This document shows positions 8,930-18,300 of a stretch of DNA of 64,000 nt, piece after piece. Position 1 is the first letter of the stretch. Each line of letters starts with the position of its first letter. The stretch covers positions 133,833-197,832 of the forward strand of contig DAOUBK010000034.1 in NCBI GenBank assembly GCA_034432635.1, in the 5' to 3' direction. A model generated the notes under the pieces. The model ran no database searches. It was given only the letters and a program-made list of their open reading frames with translations, and had not been told where the DNA came from. Made by a program: the position numbers and the translations under genes. This DNA is from Roseiflexus sp034432635. GTDB lineage: Bacteria > Chloroflexota > Chloroflexia > Chloroflexales > Roseiflexaceae.

Positions 8930-9619
8930 TCAACCGGTAAACTTATATCCAACCCCCCGCACCGTCTGGATCAGCGTCGGTTCAGCGGGATCGTCCTCGA
9001 GTTTCCGGCGCAACAGACTGATATGCACATCAACGACGCGATCAACGCCATCGAAATCGTGTCCCCAAACCCGTTCCAGAAGTTGCTCGCGCGTGAATAC
9101 ACGCCCTGGCATAGCGGCCAGCGTGTAGAGCAGATCGAACTCACGCGCCGTCAGCGTCACCAGCACGCCGCGCCGCTGCACTTCACGCCGCGCAACATCG
9201 ATCTGAAGATCGCGGAAGGTCAGGAGGGTGTTCTCCGCCAGCGCCACACCCGTATGACGTCGGCGGCGCAGGATCGCCTTGACGCGCGCGACCAGTTCAC
9301 GTGGGCTGAACGGTTTGGTCAGATAGTCATCGGCGCCCACCGACAAACCAACGACCTTATCGACCTCCTCTGCACGCGCAGTCAGCATGAGGACATACGG
9401 ACCGCCTTCGTACTGCAGGCGGCGACAAATTTCAAGACCGTCGATTCCGGGCAGCAGCAGATCGAGCACAACCAGATCGGGACGCACCGTCTGCGCCTGT
9501 TGCAGCGCCGATTCACCGTCACGCGCAGTATGAACGACAAAGCCGTCAGCCTTGAGATAGGCGACGACCAGGTTCAGAATCGGCTCCTCATCCTCAACAA
9601 CGAGGATCGTAGCGGCCAT
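8930..9619 (-). CDS. OmpR/PhoB-family response regulator
   Basis: This 229-residue regulator has a complete receiver domain: acidic pair D10/E11 (VVEDEEP), phosphoacceptor D53 (VVLDLLLPG), switch Thr (LTA, residue 80) and K102 (YLTKPF). A winged-helix DNA-binding domain occupies about residues 130-227 (LTAREFDLLYTLAAMPGRVFTREQLLERVWG ... RRKLEDD ... TVRGVGYKF). All key residues are intact, so normal phosphorelay from the downstream kinase is expected. It is first in a leftward operon with kinase and symporter, behind a near-consensus promoter at 9694-9722. Confidence 0.95.
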   Translation of the reverse strand: MAATILVVEDEEPILNLVVAYLKADGFVVHTARDGESALQQAQTVRPDLVVLDLLLPGIDGLEICRRLQYEGGPYVLMLTARAEEVDKVVGLSVGADDYLTKPFSPRELVARVKAILRRRRHTGVALAENTLLTFRDLQIDVARREVQRRGVLVTLTAREFDLLYTLAAMPGRVFTREQLLERVWGHDFDGVDRVVDVHISLLRRKLEDDPAEPTLIQTVRGVGYKFTG

Positions 9620-9693
9620 ATCGGTTACCTCACCGTAAGCGAGATCGGCGCGCGGGTGGATGTTTCAGGAGCAAGATCATTATTGTTTCTATA

Positions 9694-9722
9694 TGTATAC
9701 GATAGACTCAGAGCATTGTCAA
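9694..9722 (-). promoter_or_regulatory. Promoter of the response-regulator operon
   Basis: On the minus strand TTGACA (9717-9722), a 17-bp spacer and TATACA (9694-9699) form a near-consensus vegetative promoter. The leader to the ATG is about 70 nt. The stretch is also the most AT-rich part of the neighbouring origin-like region. Confidence 0.75.
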
Positions 9723-9839
9723 TGCAGCTGTGAAGAAGCAGGGTTGCCCACACCAGTGCTGTCCGCGAAACCAGGTCTCGTCCCATAGAAGTTTCCTTTC
9801 CAGGAGCACATTTTTGTTGGAGAGAGACCGTCGTGATAG

Positions 9840-10060
9840 TAGCGGGTGTGGATTAGTGGAAGAAGATACGGAGAACGCTTCAGGATGCGCTACACTCCCT
9901 GGGACGAAAGGTGGAACTGTTTCCCCTATTTTCAGAGAGGGTACGTGAATCGACGAATCTCTCCCTATGGCTCCCCCTGCCGGACACACCCGGTCCACCG
10001 ACTTATCCACATAATCATGGCGTTATCCACAAAATCACCCCTGTTTTCCACAAAAGAGTC
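9840..10060. other. Candidate replication origin: clustered DnaA boxes
   Basis: This lies in a gene-free stretch of about 520 bp (9620-10137). Two perfect DnaA boxes TTATCCACA lie at 10003-10011 and 10023-10031, a third TTTTCCACA at 10044-10052, and an inverted near-match TGTGGATTA at 9847-9855. The three direct boxes are spaced 20 and 21 bp apart, about two helical turns, so they face the same side of the DNA. An AT-rich segment lies at 9675-9705. parA, parB and a parS site follow within 1 kb, a common origin-proximal arrangement. dnaA itself is not in the window. GC skew could not be computed here. Confidence 0.55.
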
Positions 10061-10073
10061 GAACTGTTGAACA

Positions 10074-10105
10074 GATACGTCCTCCTGGGACCAGGAGGAC
10101 GTATC
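10074..10105. repeat. Perfect inverted repeat, 15-bp arms
   Basis: GATACGTCCTCCTGG (10074-10088) and its exact complement (10091-10105) flank a 2-bp centre. It lies between the DnaA boxes and the 3' end of the nuclease gene. There is no U-tract on either side, so a simple intrinsic terminator is not obvious. A second repeat of the same geometry is at 63482-63513. Confidence 0.75.
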
Positions 10106-10137
10106 CGGCGATGACGCTGGTACTCATTGCCATCTAG

Positions 10138-10719
10138 CTACTGCTTCTTCCCCTTGTTCTTTTCATCGTCATCAATGTCCAGGGTGTTGATAAAATCGCG
10201 GAAGAGCGACAGACCCTCGTCGGCGGAGGTGTCGGCGTCTGGTTCGTCGGTTTCAGCCATGCTTGCAGAAGATCGCGCTGCACTCATCGGTTGCTCATCG
10301 GCTGCAGTGGTTTCCTCCTCATCGAAGAGCACACCGGCAGCCTCGAAGACGTGCGTTTCGACATAGATCGGTGCATCAGCGCGTACTGCGAGCGCGATCG
10401 CATCACTGGGACGGGAGTCGATCTCAATCGTGTGGCTACCCTGCTCGACGACGATCCGCGCGAAGAAGGTACTGTCCTGGATGTCATTGATGACGATGTG
10501 GCTGATCGTCGCGCCCAGTTCACTGAAGACCGATTTGAGCAGATCGTGCGTCATCGGGCGCTGCGGTTCGTGCCCCTGCATGGCGAGTGCAATTGCATCC
10601 GCCTCGAAGGCGCCGATCCAGATCGGCAGATAGCGCCGACTCTCGGCTTCGCGCAGGACGACGACACGGTGCTGTGTCAGCAGACTCACGCGGATGCTGT
10701 CAACAGTTACACGGATCAT
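10138..10719 (-). CDS. Bifunctional nuclease family protein (DUF151)
   Basis: The conserved domain starts at MIRVTVDSIRVSLLTQHRVVVL; the longer open frame upstream is not conserved-looking, so the ATG at 10717-10719 is chosen, giving 193 residues. Residues 1 to about 135 match the bifunctional nuclease (BFN) fold: YLPIWIGAFEADAIALAMQG, RPMTHDLLKSVFSELGA, and IDSRPSDAIALAVRADAPIYV. BFN proteins in plants show RNase/DNase activity; in bacteria the role is unclear. After a low-complexity acidic linker the C-terminus ends in FRDFINTLDIDDDEKNKGKKQ, comparable to the short F-x-x-F-L motif at the end of other bacterial BFNs. It is divergent from parA and next to the putative origin. Confidence 0.88.
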   Translation of the reverse strand: MIRVTVDSIRVSLLTQHRVVVLREAESRRYLPIWIGAFEADAIALAMQGHEPQRPMTHDLLKSVFSELGATISHIVINDIQDSTFFARIVVEQGSHTIEIDSRPSDAIALAVRADAPIYVETHVFEAAGVLFDEEETTAADEQPMSAARSSASMAETDEPDADTSADEGLSLFRDFINTLDIDDDEKNKGKKQ

Positions 10720-10796
10720 CGGTCGACCTTTCTGAGGATCGCTTGCACGTTTGCGCACAGCAAGCGTGAAGATGTCTGATAGTAGCGTTAGCCTCC

Positions 10797-10826
10797 ATAC
10801 TAACACGGTGTGAGTTGGTACGTCAA
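10797..10826 (-). promoter_or_regulatory. Probable promoter of the bifunctional nuclease gene
   Basis: On the minus strand TTGACG (10821-10826) is followed after 18 bp by TAGTAT (10797-10802), giving a leader of about 70 nt. Confidence 0.5.
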
Positions 10827-10900
10827 GGTGGATGCAAAAGAGTTTTCGAGGATCGTCGAGGATGGTCATGGGTAGTGTGTACCGGTTCGTGATTGGATAA

Positions 10901-10929
10901 TTCACATTTGAGCAGTTTGTTTGTACAAT
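10901..10929 (+). promoter_or_regulatory. Probable parAB promoter
   Basis: TTCACA (10901-10906), a 17-bp spacer and TACAAT (10924-10929) form a good promoter about 100 bp before parA. A second extended -10 (TGC-TACAAT, 10979-10984) lies closer to the gene. An imperfect direct repeat (GGTTCGCGCAA) sits between them. Confidence 0.5.
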
Positions 10930-11009
10930 GGGCAATGCGGTTCGCGCAATGTGGTTCGCGCAAAGTGTCGCCTCATGCTACAATGGAGTAGCGTCGGCGG
11001 GGCGTATAG

Positions 11010-11025
11010 CGTTTCACGTGAAACA
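11010..11025. promoter_or_regulatory. parS centromere site
   Basis: The palindrome GTTTCACGTGAAAC at 11011-11024 is the core of the bacterial parS consensus, with only the first flanking base differing from the 16-mer. It ends 3 bp before the parA start codon and lies downstream of both candidate promoters. ParB loaded here could nucleate segregation complexes and also repress parAB. Confidence 0.93.
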
Positions 11026-11027
11026 GT

Positions 11028-11834
11028 ATGGCAATGGCAACGATTGGCTCTTCCGAACCGTATGTGCTTGCCCTGGCCAACCAGAAGGGGGGCGTCGGGA
11101 AAACCACAACGGCGGTCAACCTTGCAGGCGAGCTTGCGAGTCGCGGTCAACAGGTGCTCCTGGTCGATTGCGATCCGCAGGGAAACGCCACAACCAGTCT
11201 GGGAATCGCCAAACGTGATCTGCGCTTCTCGACATATGAGGTCATGGTCGGCATTGCCGGTCTCGACCGATCGATCCGCTCGACCGGTCGTGATGGGCTG
11301 GACATTGTCCCGGCGAATGAACATCTTGCCGGCGCGATGGTCGAACTGGTCTCCGCCGAACGGCGCGAGTGGCAACTTGCCGATGCGCTCGGTCAGGTAG
11401 TCGGGTATGACTGGATTGTTCTCGACTGCCCGCCATCGCTCGGACTCCTGACGCTCAATGCGCTCTGTGCTGCGCGCGGCGTGATTGTTCCGCTTCAGTG
11501 CGAGTATCTGGCGCTCGAAGGACTGGCGCAGTTGAAGGGAACGATCGATCGGGTGCGTGACCATCTCAACCCGCGCCTGACAATCGTGGGTGTGGTCATG
11601 ACCATGTTCGATGGCCGCACCAATCTAGCGCAGCAAGTGGTCGATGAAGTGCGACGCTACTTCCCGCAGCGCATCTTCAATACGCTCATCCCGCGCAGTG
11701 TGCGCATCAGTGAAGCGCCCAGCTACGGGCGCACGATTGCGGAATATGATCCTTCCAATCGGGGAGCGCAGGCGTATGCCGCGTTCGCCGATGAGGTAGT
11801 GCGCCGTATTGATCGACAGGCGGTTGCGCGATGA
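11028..11834 (+). CDS. parA: Chromosome-partitioning ATPase ParA/Soj
   Basis: This 268-residue deviant-Walker ATPase has Walker A KGGVGKTT at residues 20-27, the A' motif VLLVDCDPQGNAT, and the catalytic VLDCPPSLGLLTLNAL stretch. It lacks the N-terminal helix-turn-helix of plasmid ParAs, so it is the short chromosomal type (Soj), which binds DNA non-specifically when ATP-bound and moves ParB-parS complexes. The first ATG has no Shine-Dalgarno because parS occupies that position; an ATG two codons later is equally possible. The stop overlaps parB by 4 bp. Confidence 0.97.
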   Translation: MAMATIGSSEPYVLALANQKGGVGKTTTAVNLAGELASRGQQVLLVDCDPQGNATTSLGIAKRDLRFSTYEVMVGIAGLDRSIRSTGRDGLDIVPANEHLAGAMVELVSAERREWQLADALGQVVGYDWIVLDCPPSLGLLTLNALCAARGVIVPLQCEYLALEGLAQLKGTIDRVRDHLNPRLTIVGVVMTMFDGRTNLAQQVVDEVRRYFPQRIFNTLIPRSVRISEAPSYGRTIAEYDPSNRGAQAYAAFADEVVRRIDRQAVAR

Positions 11835-12736
11835 AACGTTCTCGCGGGCTTGGCAGCGGTCTGGCAGCATTGATCCCCGGCGACACGGAGCGCACGGTTG
11901 TGCGTGAGGCGTCGATCGACAGTATCGATGCCAATCCGTACCAGCCACGCTCGGATTTCGATGAGACTGCGCTCGATGAACTGGCGACGTCGATCTGCGA
12001 ACATGGGATCATCCAGCCATTGATCGTCACAGAACGCGATGATGGTCGGTATGAACTGATCGCTGGCGAGCGACGTTTGCGCGCCGCCCGGCGTGCCGGT
12101 CTTGATCGCGTGCCGGTCATTGTCCGTGAAAGCACCCCTCAGCAGGCGCTCGAAATTGCGCTGATCGAGAACATTCAGCGCGCCGACCTGAATGCGCTCG
12201 AAGAAGCGCACGCCTATCAGACGCTAAAAGACGAGTTCGGTTTGAGCGATGAAGCCATCGCGCAACGGGTCGGTCGAAGTCGCGAGGCGATCGCCAATAC
12301 ACGCCGCCTGCTAGGTCTGGCGCCTGTGGCGCAACAGGCGCTGCTGGCAGGACGTATCAGCGCAGGCCACGGACGCGCACTGCTCAGGCTCGTCGATCAG
12401 GCGGCGCAGGAAGCGACCGTGGCGGCGATCATCGACCACGACCTGAACGTCCGTGAGGTGGAACGCCTGACCGAATACGCTCGGACGACCGGCGATGTTC
12501 ATCGCGCGCTATCAGCTGTTCGCCCGCGTCTGGACACTGGGAAGCCCGGCAGACATCAACGCGCCGCACGTCCCGATCCGTCCCCCGACGACCAGGCGAT
12601 CCGCCGTGAACTCGAACGTCTGCTGGGAACGCCGGTGAACCTGTTTCGCAGCGAACGGGAACTGCGGATCACCATCGTGTTCCATACCGAGGAAAAGTTG
12701 CAGGAGTTTTTTGATCGCCTGTCCGCTGACAGGTGA
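11831..12736 (+). CDS. parB: Chromosome-partitioning protein ParB/Spo0J
   Basis: The 301-residue protein starts with the typical RGLGSGLAALIPG, then the ParB N-terminal CTP-binding domain (SIDANPYQPRSDFDETALDELATSI ... LIAGERRLRAARRAGLDRVPVIVRE), the helix-turn-helix (GLSDEAIAQRVGRSREAIANTRRLLGL, about residues 140-166) that reads parS, and a C-terminal dimerization region (about 250-301). The box-I/II residues for CTP binding (ENIQRADLN, GERR) are present. It overlaps parA by 4 bp, and its target parS lies just upstream of parA. Confidence 0.97.
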   Translation: MKRSRGLGSGLAALIPGDTERTVVREASIDSIDANPYQPRSDFDETALDELATSICEHGIIQPLIVTERDDGRYELIAGERRLRAARRAGLDRVPVIVRESTPQQALEIALIENIQRADLNALEEAHAYQTLKDEFGLSDEAIAQRVGRSREAIANTRRLLGLAPVAQQALLAGRISAGHGRALLRLVDQAAQEATVAAIIDHDLNVREVERLTEYARTTGDVHRALSAVRPRLDTGKPGRHQRAARPDPSPDDQAIRRELERLLGTPVNLFRSERELRITIVFHTEEKLQEFFDRLSADR

Positions 12737-12800
12737 TACACTTTTGCGAACTTTGGCGATGGTTGACGATCCCCTTGCTGATGCATATGAGGTTGAGTCG

Positions 12801-13430
12801 ATGTTCACGAAGCGGTACAACGCGCGCATTCGTCAGTGGACAGGCGATCTGATGGCGCGAACACTTGGACGTACCGGTCTGCATGCCTCCACGTTGACGC
12901 TCTTAAACCTGCTGTTGACCATGGCCAGCGTCTGGTGGCTGGCATCGGGGCAGTTTTTCATCGGTGGATGGATCGTCGCATTCGCCAGTCTCTTTGATGT
13001 ACTCGATGGCGCACTGGCGCGGGCAAAGAATCAGACCAGTCGCTTCGGTTCATTCCTCGACTCCACCCTTGATCGGTATGCGGACATGCTTATTTTCCTC
13101 GGACTTCTGATCTACTTCGAACGTTCGGCTGTTCATGCGGTTGAGACCCTGCTGATCTTCGTGGCGGCAGCAGGTGCGCTGCTGACCAGTTATATCCGCG
13201 CGCGCGCCGAGGGATGCGGCTTCGATTGCAAAGTGGGGTTGCTTGAGCGTCCTGAACGGATCGCGCTAATCGTGCTTGGATTGCTGACCGGTTGGGTGAC
13301 GCTCATGCTGTGGTGTCTTGCGATCCTGAGCAACATCACAGCTGTCCAGCGCTTCGTGTATGTGTGGATGCAGAGTCGCGCCAGTCCGGTTGCCAAACGC
13401 CCGATTCAGGCGGTGGAACGCGGGAAGTAA
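12801..13430 (+). CDS. CDP-alcohol phosphatidyltransferase family protein
   Basis: This 209-residue membrane enzyme carries the complete family motif D-x2-D-G-x2-A-R-x8-G-x3-D-x3-D (DVLDGALARAKNQTSRFG... about residues 52-75), which binds the metal and CDP-diacylglycerol. About five or six transmembrane helices surround it. Substrate cannot be read from sequence; phosphatidylglycerol-phosphate or phosphatidylinositol-phosphate synthesis are both possible. The start MFTKRYNARIRQW is preferred because GAGG lies 8 nt upstream and the family begins there; an ATG at 12759 would add 14 residues. It follows parB by 64 bp and may be co-transcribed. Confidence 0.88.
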   Translation: MFTKRYNARIRQWTGDLMARTLGRTGLHASTLTLLNLLLTMASVWWLASGQFFIGGWIVAFASLFDVLDGALARAKNQTSRFGSFLDSTLDRYADMLIFLGLLIYFERSAVHAVETLLIFVAAAGALLTSYIRARAEGCGFDCKVGLLERPERIALIVLGLLTGWVTLMLWCLAILSNITAVQRFVYVWMQSRASPVAKRPIQAVERGK

Positions 13431-13464
13431 GCGCGTGATTGCAGCCATGCCGCAATCTGCTGTG

Positions 13465-13473
13465 GTACAATTT
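13465..13473 (+). promoter_or_regulatory. Extended -10 element before recN
   Basis: TGG followed by TACAAT lies about 45 bp before the recN start, with no convincing -35. The same TGG-TAnnaT form recurs before several other genes in the window. Confidence 0.35.
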
Positions 13474-13516
13474 TGCTACCTGTGCGGTCATGTGTGGTGC
13501 ATACGCCGTCACGTGC

Positions 13517-15316
13517 ATGTTGCTTGAACTCAACATCAGCGATTTCGCGATTATCGAACGCCTCAATCTGCGCTTCGGCGGCGGGTTCAATGTCCTTACC
13601 GGCGAAACCGGCGCCGGTAAGTCGATCATCATCGATGCGCTGGGCACGCTGCGCGGCGAGCGAACCGCTCCTTCGTTCGTGCGTGCCGGAAGTGAACGTG
13701 CACGGGTCGAGGGGATTTTCAGCATCGTCGACCGCCCCGACCTCCTTACCCTTCTCGATGAGTATGGTCTGCGCGATGACGACGATCAGGTGATTCTGTC
13801 GCGTGAGATCATCCGCGAGAGCGGGCGCAGCGTTGCGCGTGTGAACGGTCGCGCAGTGAGCAGTGCGGTGTTGCGCGATATTGGCAGCCGCCTGGTTGAT
13901 ATCCATGGTCAACACGAGGGTCTGTCACTCTTCAACAGCCGTACCCATGGCGAGATGCTCGACCGCTTCGGCGGTCTTATCCCCTTGCGTGAACAGGTTG
14001 CAGCGCTGGTTGCGGCGCTGCGCCAGGTGCGCGATGAACTCGATGGGTTGCGGCGCGCTGCGCAGCGCCGGGCTGAGCGCATCCAGGAGTTGACGTTTCT
14101 GCTCGAGGACGTTCGCGCAGCGCGCCTGCGCCCCGGCGAAGAGGAAGAGTTGCTGCGCGAACGCGCGTTGCTTCAGAATGGTGCGCGCATTACAGAACTG
14201 GTGACAACGACCTATGCGCTGCTGTATACCGGCGATGAAACGGGACGACGCCCTGCTCGATCCGCTGTCGAACTCCTCGGCGCGATCAGCGATGCGCTGA
14301 CTGAACTCGCCCGCCTCGATCCGACGCTGAGCCAGGCAGCCGAACAGGCGGCTGAACTGCTCTATAGTGTCGAGGACCTGGCAACCCGCATCCGCTCCTA
14401 TCGCGATTCCATGGAGTTCGATCCGGCGCGCCTCGACGCCATCGAGGATCGTTTGACGCTGATCCGCGATATGCAACGGAAGTATCGCGGCAGTATCGAG
14501 CATCTCCTGGAGCGCGCAGCGTCTGCCGAGGCGGAGATTGAACGCCTGACCCGGAGTGCAGAGCATTTGGCTGACCTTGAAGCGAAAGAGCGATACCTGC
14601 TCGATGAAATCAGTCGTCTTGCCGGCGAGTTGTCACGACGGCGGCGTGAAGCGGGTGATCGTCTGGCAGCGGCGGTCGAACAGGCGGCACGCGATCTTGC
14701 GCTCCCGCATGTGCGCTTTGCAGTCAGTCTGGAGCGCATCGAAGACCCGGAAGGGGTTCCGGTTGCAGAGAATGGCATCGAGCGTCGCTGGTCGTTCGAT
14801 CGCACCGGTATCGATACAGTTGAATTTCTGCTCTCGCCCAACCCCGGCGAACCGCTCAAACCCCTGGCACGGATTGCATCCGGCGGCGAGAGTGCGCGTC
14901 TGCTGCTGGCGCTGAAATCGATCCTTTCGCGTGTCGATGACATTCCAACCCTGGTGTTCGATGAGATCGATGTCGGTGTCGGCGGTCGCGCCGGTCAGGT
15001 GGTGGGTGAAAAACTCTGGAGCATCAGCGACCGACATCAGGTCATCTGCATCACGCACCTGCCGCAGGTGGCTGCATTCGCCGATGTCCACTACGCAATT
15101 GCCAAACGCTTCAGTGATGGTCGCACGCACACGGCGGTGACGCATCTCGACAATACCCAACGGGCGCACGAGATTGCTGCAATGCTCGATGGCACGCCGG
15201 TAAGCGAACACAGTCTGCGGAGCGCGCTGGATATGCTCGAACGGGCGCGGGCGTACAAACAGCGAACTGATCGCAATCTGTCGCCCAACGTACTTCACGC
15301 CGAGATCAAGAAATGA
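13517..15316 (+). CDS. recN: DNA repair protein RecN
   Basis: Starting at MLLELNISDFAIIERLNLRF the protein has 599 residues, the usual RecN size; the 26 codons upstream are not conserved-looking. It is an SMC-like ATPase for double-strand-break repair: Walker A GETGAGKS at residues 29-36, a long coiled-coil-rich middle (about 150-350), the ABC signature SGGES (LARIASGGESARLLLALKS) and Walker B PTLVFDEIDVGVGG near residue 475. All ATPase motifs are intact. Confidence 0.97.
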   Translation: MLLELNISDFAIIERLNLRFGGGFNVLTGETGAGKSIIIDALGTLRGERTAPSFVRAGSERARVEGIFSIVDRPDLLTLLDEYGLRDDDDQVILSREIIRESGRSVARVNGRAVSSAVLRDIGSRLVDIHGQHEGLSLFNSRTHGEMLDRFGGLIPLREQVAALVAALRQVRDELDGLRRAAQRRAERIQELTFLLEDVRAARLRPGEEEELLRERALLQNGARITELVTTTYALLYTGDETGRRPARSAVELLGAISDALTELARLDPTLSQAAEQAAELLYSVEDLATRIRSYRDSMEFDPARLDAIEDRLTLIRDMQRKYRGSIEHLLERAASAEAEIERLTRSAEHLADLEAKERYLLDEISRLAGELSRRRREAGDRLAAAVEQAARDLALPHVRFAVSLERIEDPEGVPVAENGIERRWSFDRTGIDTVEFLLSPNPGEPLKPLARIASGGESARLLLALKSILSRVDDIPTLVFDEIDVGVGGRAGQVVGEKLWSISDRHQVICITHLPQVAAFADVHYAIAKRFSDGRTHTAVTHLDNTQRAHEIAAMLDGTPVSEHSLRSALDMLERARAYKQRTDRNLSPNVLHAEIKK

Positions 15317-15355
15317 TCAACCCGGCTTGAGGATCTGCCAGCAGGAGGTTTTTGG

Positions 15356-18300
15356 GTGCCACGTCCTTCTACTGTCTCAATCTGGTGCGAGCGTGTGATC
15401 GAGGGTGGCTGGTTGCTCGCGCTGCTGCTGATACCGTCATACTTCAATCTGCTGTCAGCCCGTCACTTTGAGCCGGATAAAGCGACAACGCTGCGCTCGA
15501 TTGTGATGATCATGCTGGCGGCTGCGCTGATCTACGCACTCGAAAAGATCGCCGGTCCACGCCAGCCGGGCAATGGAGACGCAAACGGCACTTCCTGGTG
15601 GCGGCGTGTTGCTGCCGTGCCGCTTGCTGTTCCAACCCTGGTCTATGCTGCCGTCTTCGTGCTGGCGACGGTGGTATCGGTTGCGCCGGCGGTCAGTTTC
15701 TGGGGGGCCTACCAGCGCTTGCAGGGTACATTTACGAATTTATCCTACATCGCTCTCGGCGTCCTGATCGCGCTCTATCTCCGTCGCCGTGAGCAACTCG
15801 ATCGGCTGGTCACGGTCATGATCCTTGCCAGTCTGATCGCCGCCTGCTACGGTCTCGTGCAGCATGTTCAGCTCGATCCACTCCCCTGGCGCGGCGACGT
15901 GGTGTCGCGTGTCGCGTCCACGATGGGAAATTCGATCTTTGTGGCAGCATACATGATTATGGTGCTGCCCTACGCCCTCTATCGCGGGATTATCGCTACG
16001 CAGCAGGCGCGCGGTAGCCAGGTCTCTCCTTCGCAACCGGCAGTCGATCTCGGCTGGGGAGCGGCGTATGCGCTCCTGGCGCTGGCGGCGCTGGCGCTGG
16101 TCTTTGCGGCGATGATGTTCGGCGCAGTGGTGCGCGCAGCCGATCTGCGCTACTGGTGGGTCTACCCCGGCGCGCTGGTGGTAGCAGGCGGGTTGTTTCT
16201 GCTGATCGCAGTGGCGCCGCACCGCGCAGAGCGTCTGACATTCAGTGCGTTGATACCGGGCATTCTGCTGCTCGGATATGTCATTGTCCTTGGTATCTCG
16301 TATACGCTGGGGCAGGGACCGAACCAGCGGGTCGTTCCACTGGAAGGGCGTCCGGGTGTTGAGTGGCCGCTCTGGTTGGGGATCGCAACTCTCCTCATGG
16401 CTACCGGCTATGCGCTGCTGATTCTGCTTCCGCGACGTTCTGATGCGCCATCGCGCCTCGGTTACGCGCTTGAAGCGGTTGGTGCGTTCAAGATTGCAGC
16501 CCTGCTCCTAATTGCCATCTTCTTTACCCAGAGTCGCGGACCATGGATCGGCGGCTTTGCTGCCCTGTTTGTCTTCTTTACCCTGCTGATTGTACTCGCG
16601 TGGCGTCGGGCACGTCGGGATAACCCGGAACGTGTACGGCTCTGGCGCGGGTTGCTGATCGGCGAGGTGGCGCTGGCCATTGCATTGGGCGGTTTCCTGG
16701 CAGCCTTCAACCTTTCCGATGCGCCAGTCTTTCAGCAGTTGCGCGACGTTCCGTACATCGGGCGCATGGGACGTTTGCTCGAAGTGGAGAGCGGCACAGG
16801 ACGGGTACGCTGGTTGATCTGGTTTGGCGACGAGAAAGCCGGCGGCGCCGCCGGTCTCATTCGCTCCGATCCATTGCGCATGATCGTCGGCTGGGGTCCC
16901 GAAACCATGTTTGTGGCGTACAACCCGTTCTACCCACCCTCTCTCACCAGCCTCGAAGCGCGATCAGCGTCGCCAGACCGTTCCCACCAGGCGTATCTCG
17001 ATGAGATCATCAATAAAGGGTTGCTCGGTCTGATCAGTTACCTGTTTCTCCTGTTCAGTTTCTTCGCACTGGCCTGGCGTCTGATGACGCGCCTGAACGA
17101 CTGGAGTTTGCAGGCGCTGATCGTTGCTGCAGTGGCCGCTGTGACGGCGCACGCCGTCGAGGGATTGACCGGCATCCCCATTGTATCGACGTTGATGCTC
17201 CAGTGGGTGTCGTTTGCGATCGTCGTCTCTGCTGGCGGAGTCGCCGGCATGTATCGCCTGCCAGGTACGTCGCCTATCCCTGTCGCCCCGGAAAAGACGT
17301 CAGCGTCGCCTGGGGCGGCAACTCCTGATACTGCCCTACGTTCAGGCAGAAAAGACAGAGAACCGGAGAAGGCGGCGGCATCCGCACGTCAACGCGTTGG
17401 ACGGCGCGCCCAGGCGGTCAGGCGCGGATCGTCACCCGGGCGTCCGCCAGCGTCGCGCACCCGCCAGGAAGGGCGTGCAGCGGCGCTGGCGGTGTACGCC
17501 GTGATTCTGCTCATTGCCCTGCTGGGTGTTTGGGCGTTCAATGTGGACAGTGTGCTGGCAGATATGCGACTGCAACAGGCGCAGGGGTATATTGACAATC
17601 CAGGCGGCAGGCTGGAACAGCAGATCATCGGCGCCGGTTATCTGCTCGACGCGATCCGTATGGAGCCGGATCAGGACTTCTACTACCTGACTCTGGGGCG
17701 GTCGCTGATGACGATGGTCTCACTGCGCACCGATGAAGCGCGCCGGAATGGTGCGCCTCTCGGTCAGATCGATCCAGATGCCAGCGTTGCAACCCTGCTG
17801 AAACTCAATGACACGGCTGCGCTTCAGTCGTTCGTGCTGCAACGCACACCGCTGGAACTGCTGAGTTACGCCCGCGCCGTTCTGCTGCGCGCGCAGCAAC
17901 TTGCACCGCTCAACAAGGATCACGCCGCCAACCTGGCGCGCATGTACAATTTCTGGTACCAGAACCTGAGCGGCAGTCAGGATCGCGAAGCACTGATGCA
18001 GGCGATTGAGTGGTATCAACGGGCGCACGCAATTGCACCACAGGATGTCGCAATTCTGAACGAGTACGCCAGCGCTGTCGCCCGATCCGGCGACTACGAG
18101 CAGGCCCTGGCGCTGCTCGAAAAGTCGCGCTGGCTCGACCCGCTCTACAACGATACGCTCCTGCGTATGGGCGATGTCCTGCGCATACAGGGAACATTCG
18201 CCAAAGCCGTTGATTACTACCTGATGGCGCTGGAGCGTGACCCGCGCGCGCTCGATGCGCAGATCAGCGCCATTGCCGTGGCGTTGTCCGGTGATCCTGA

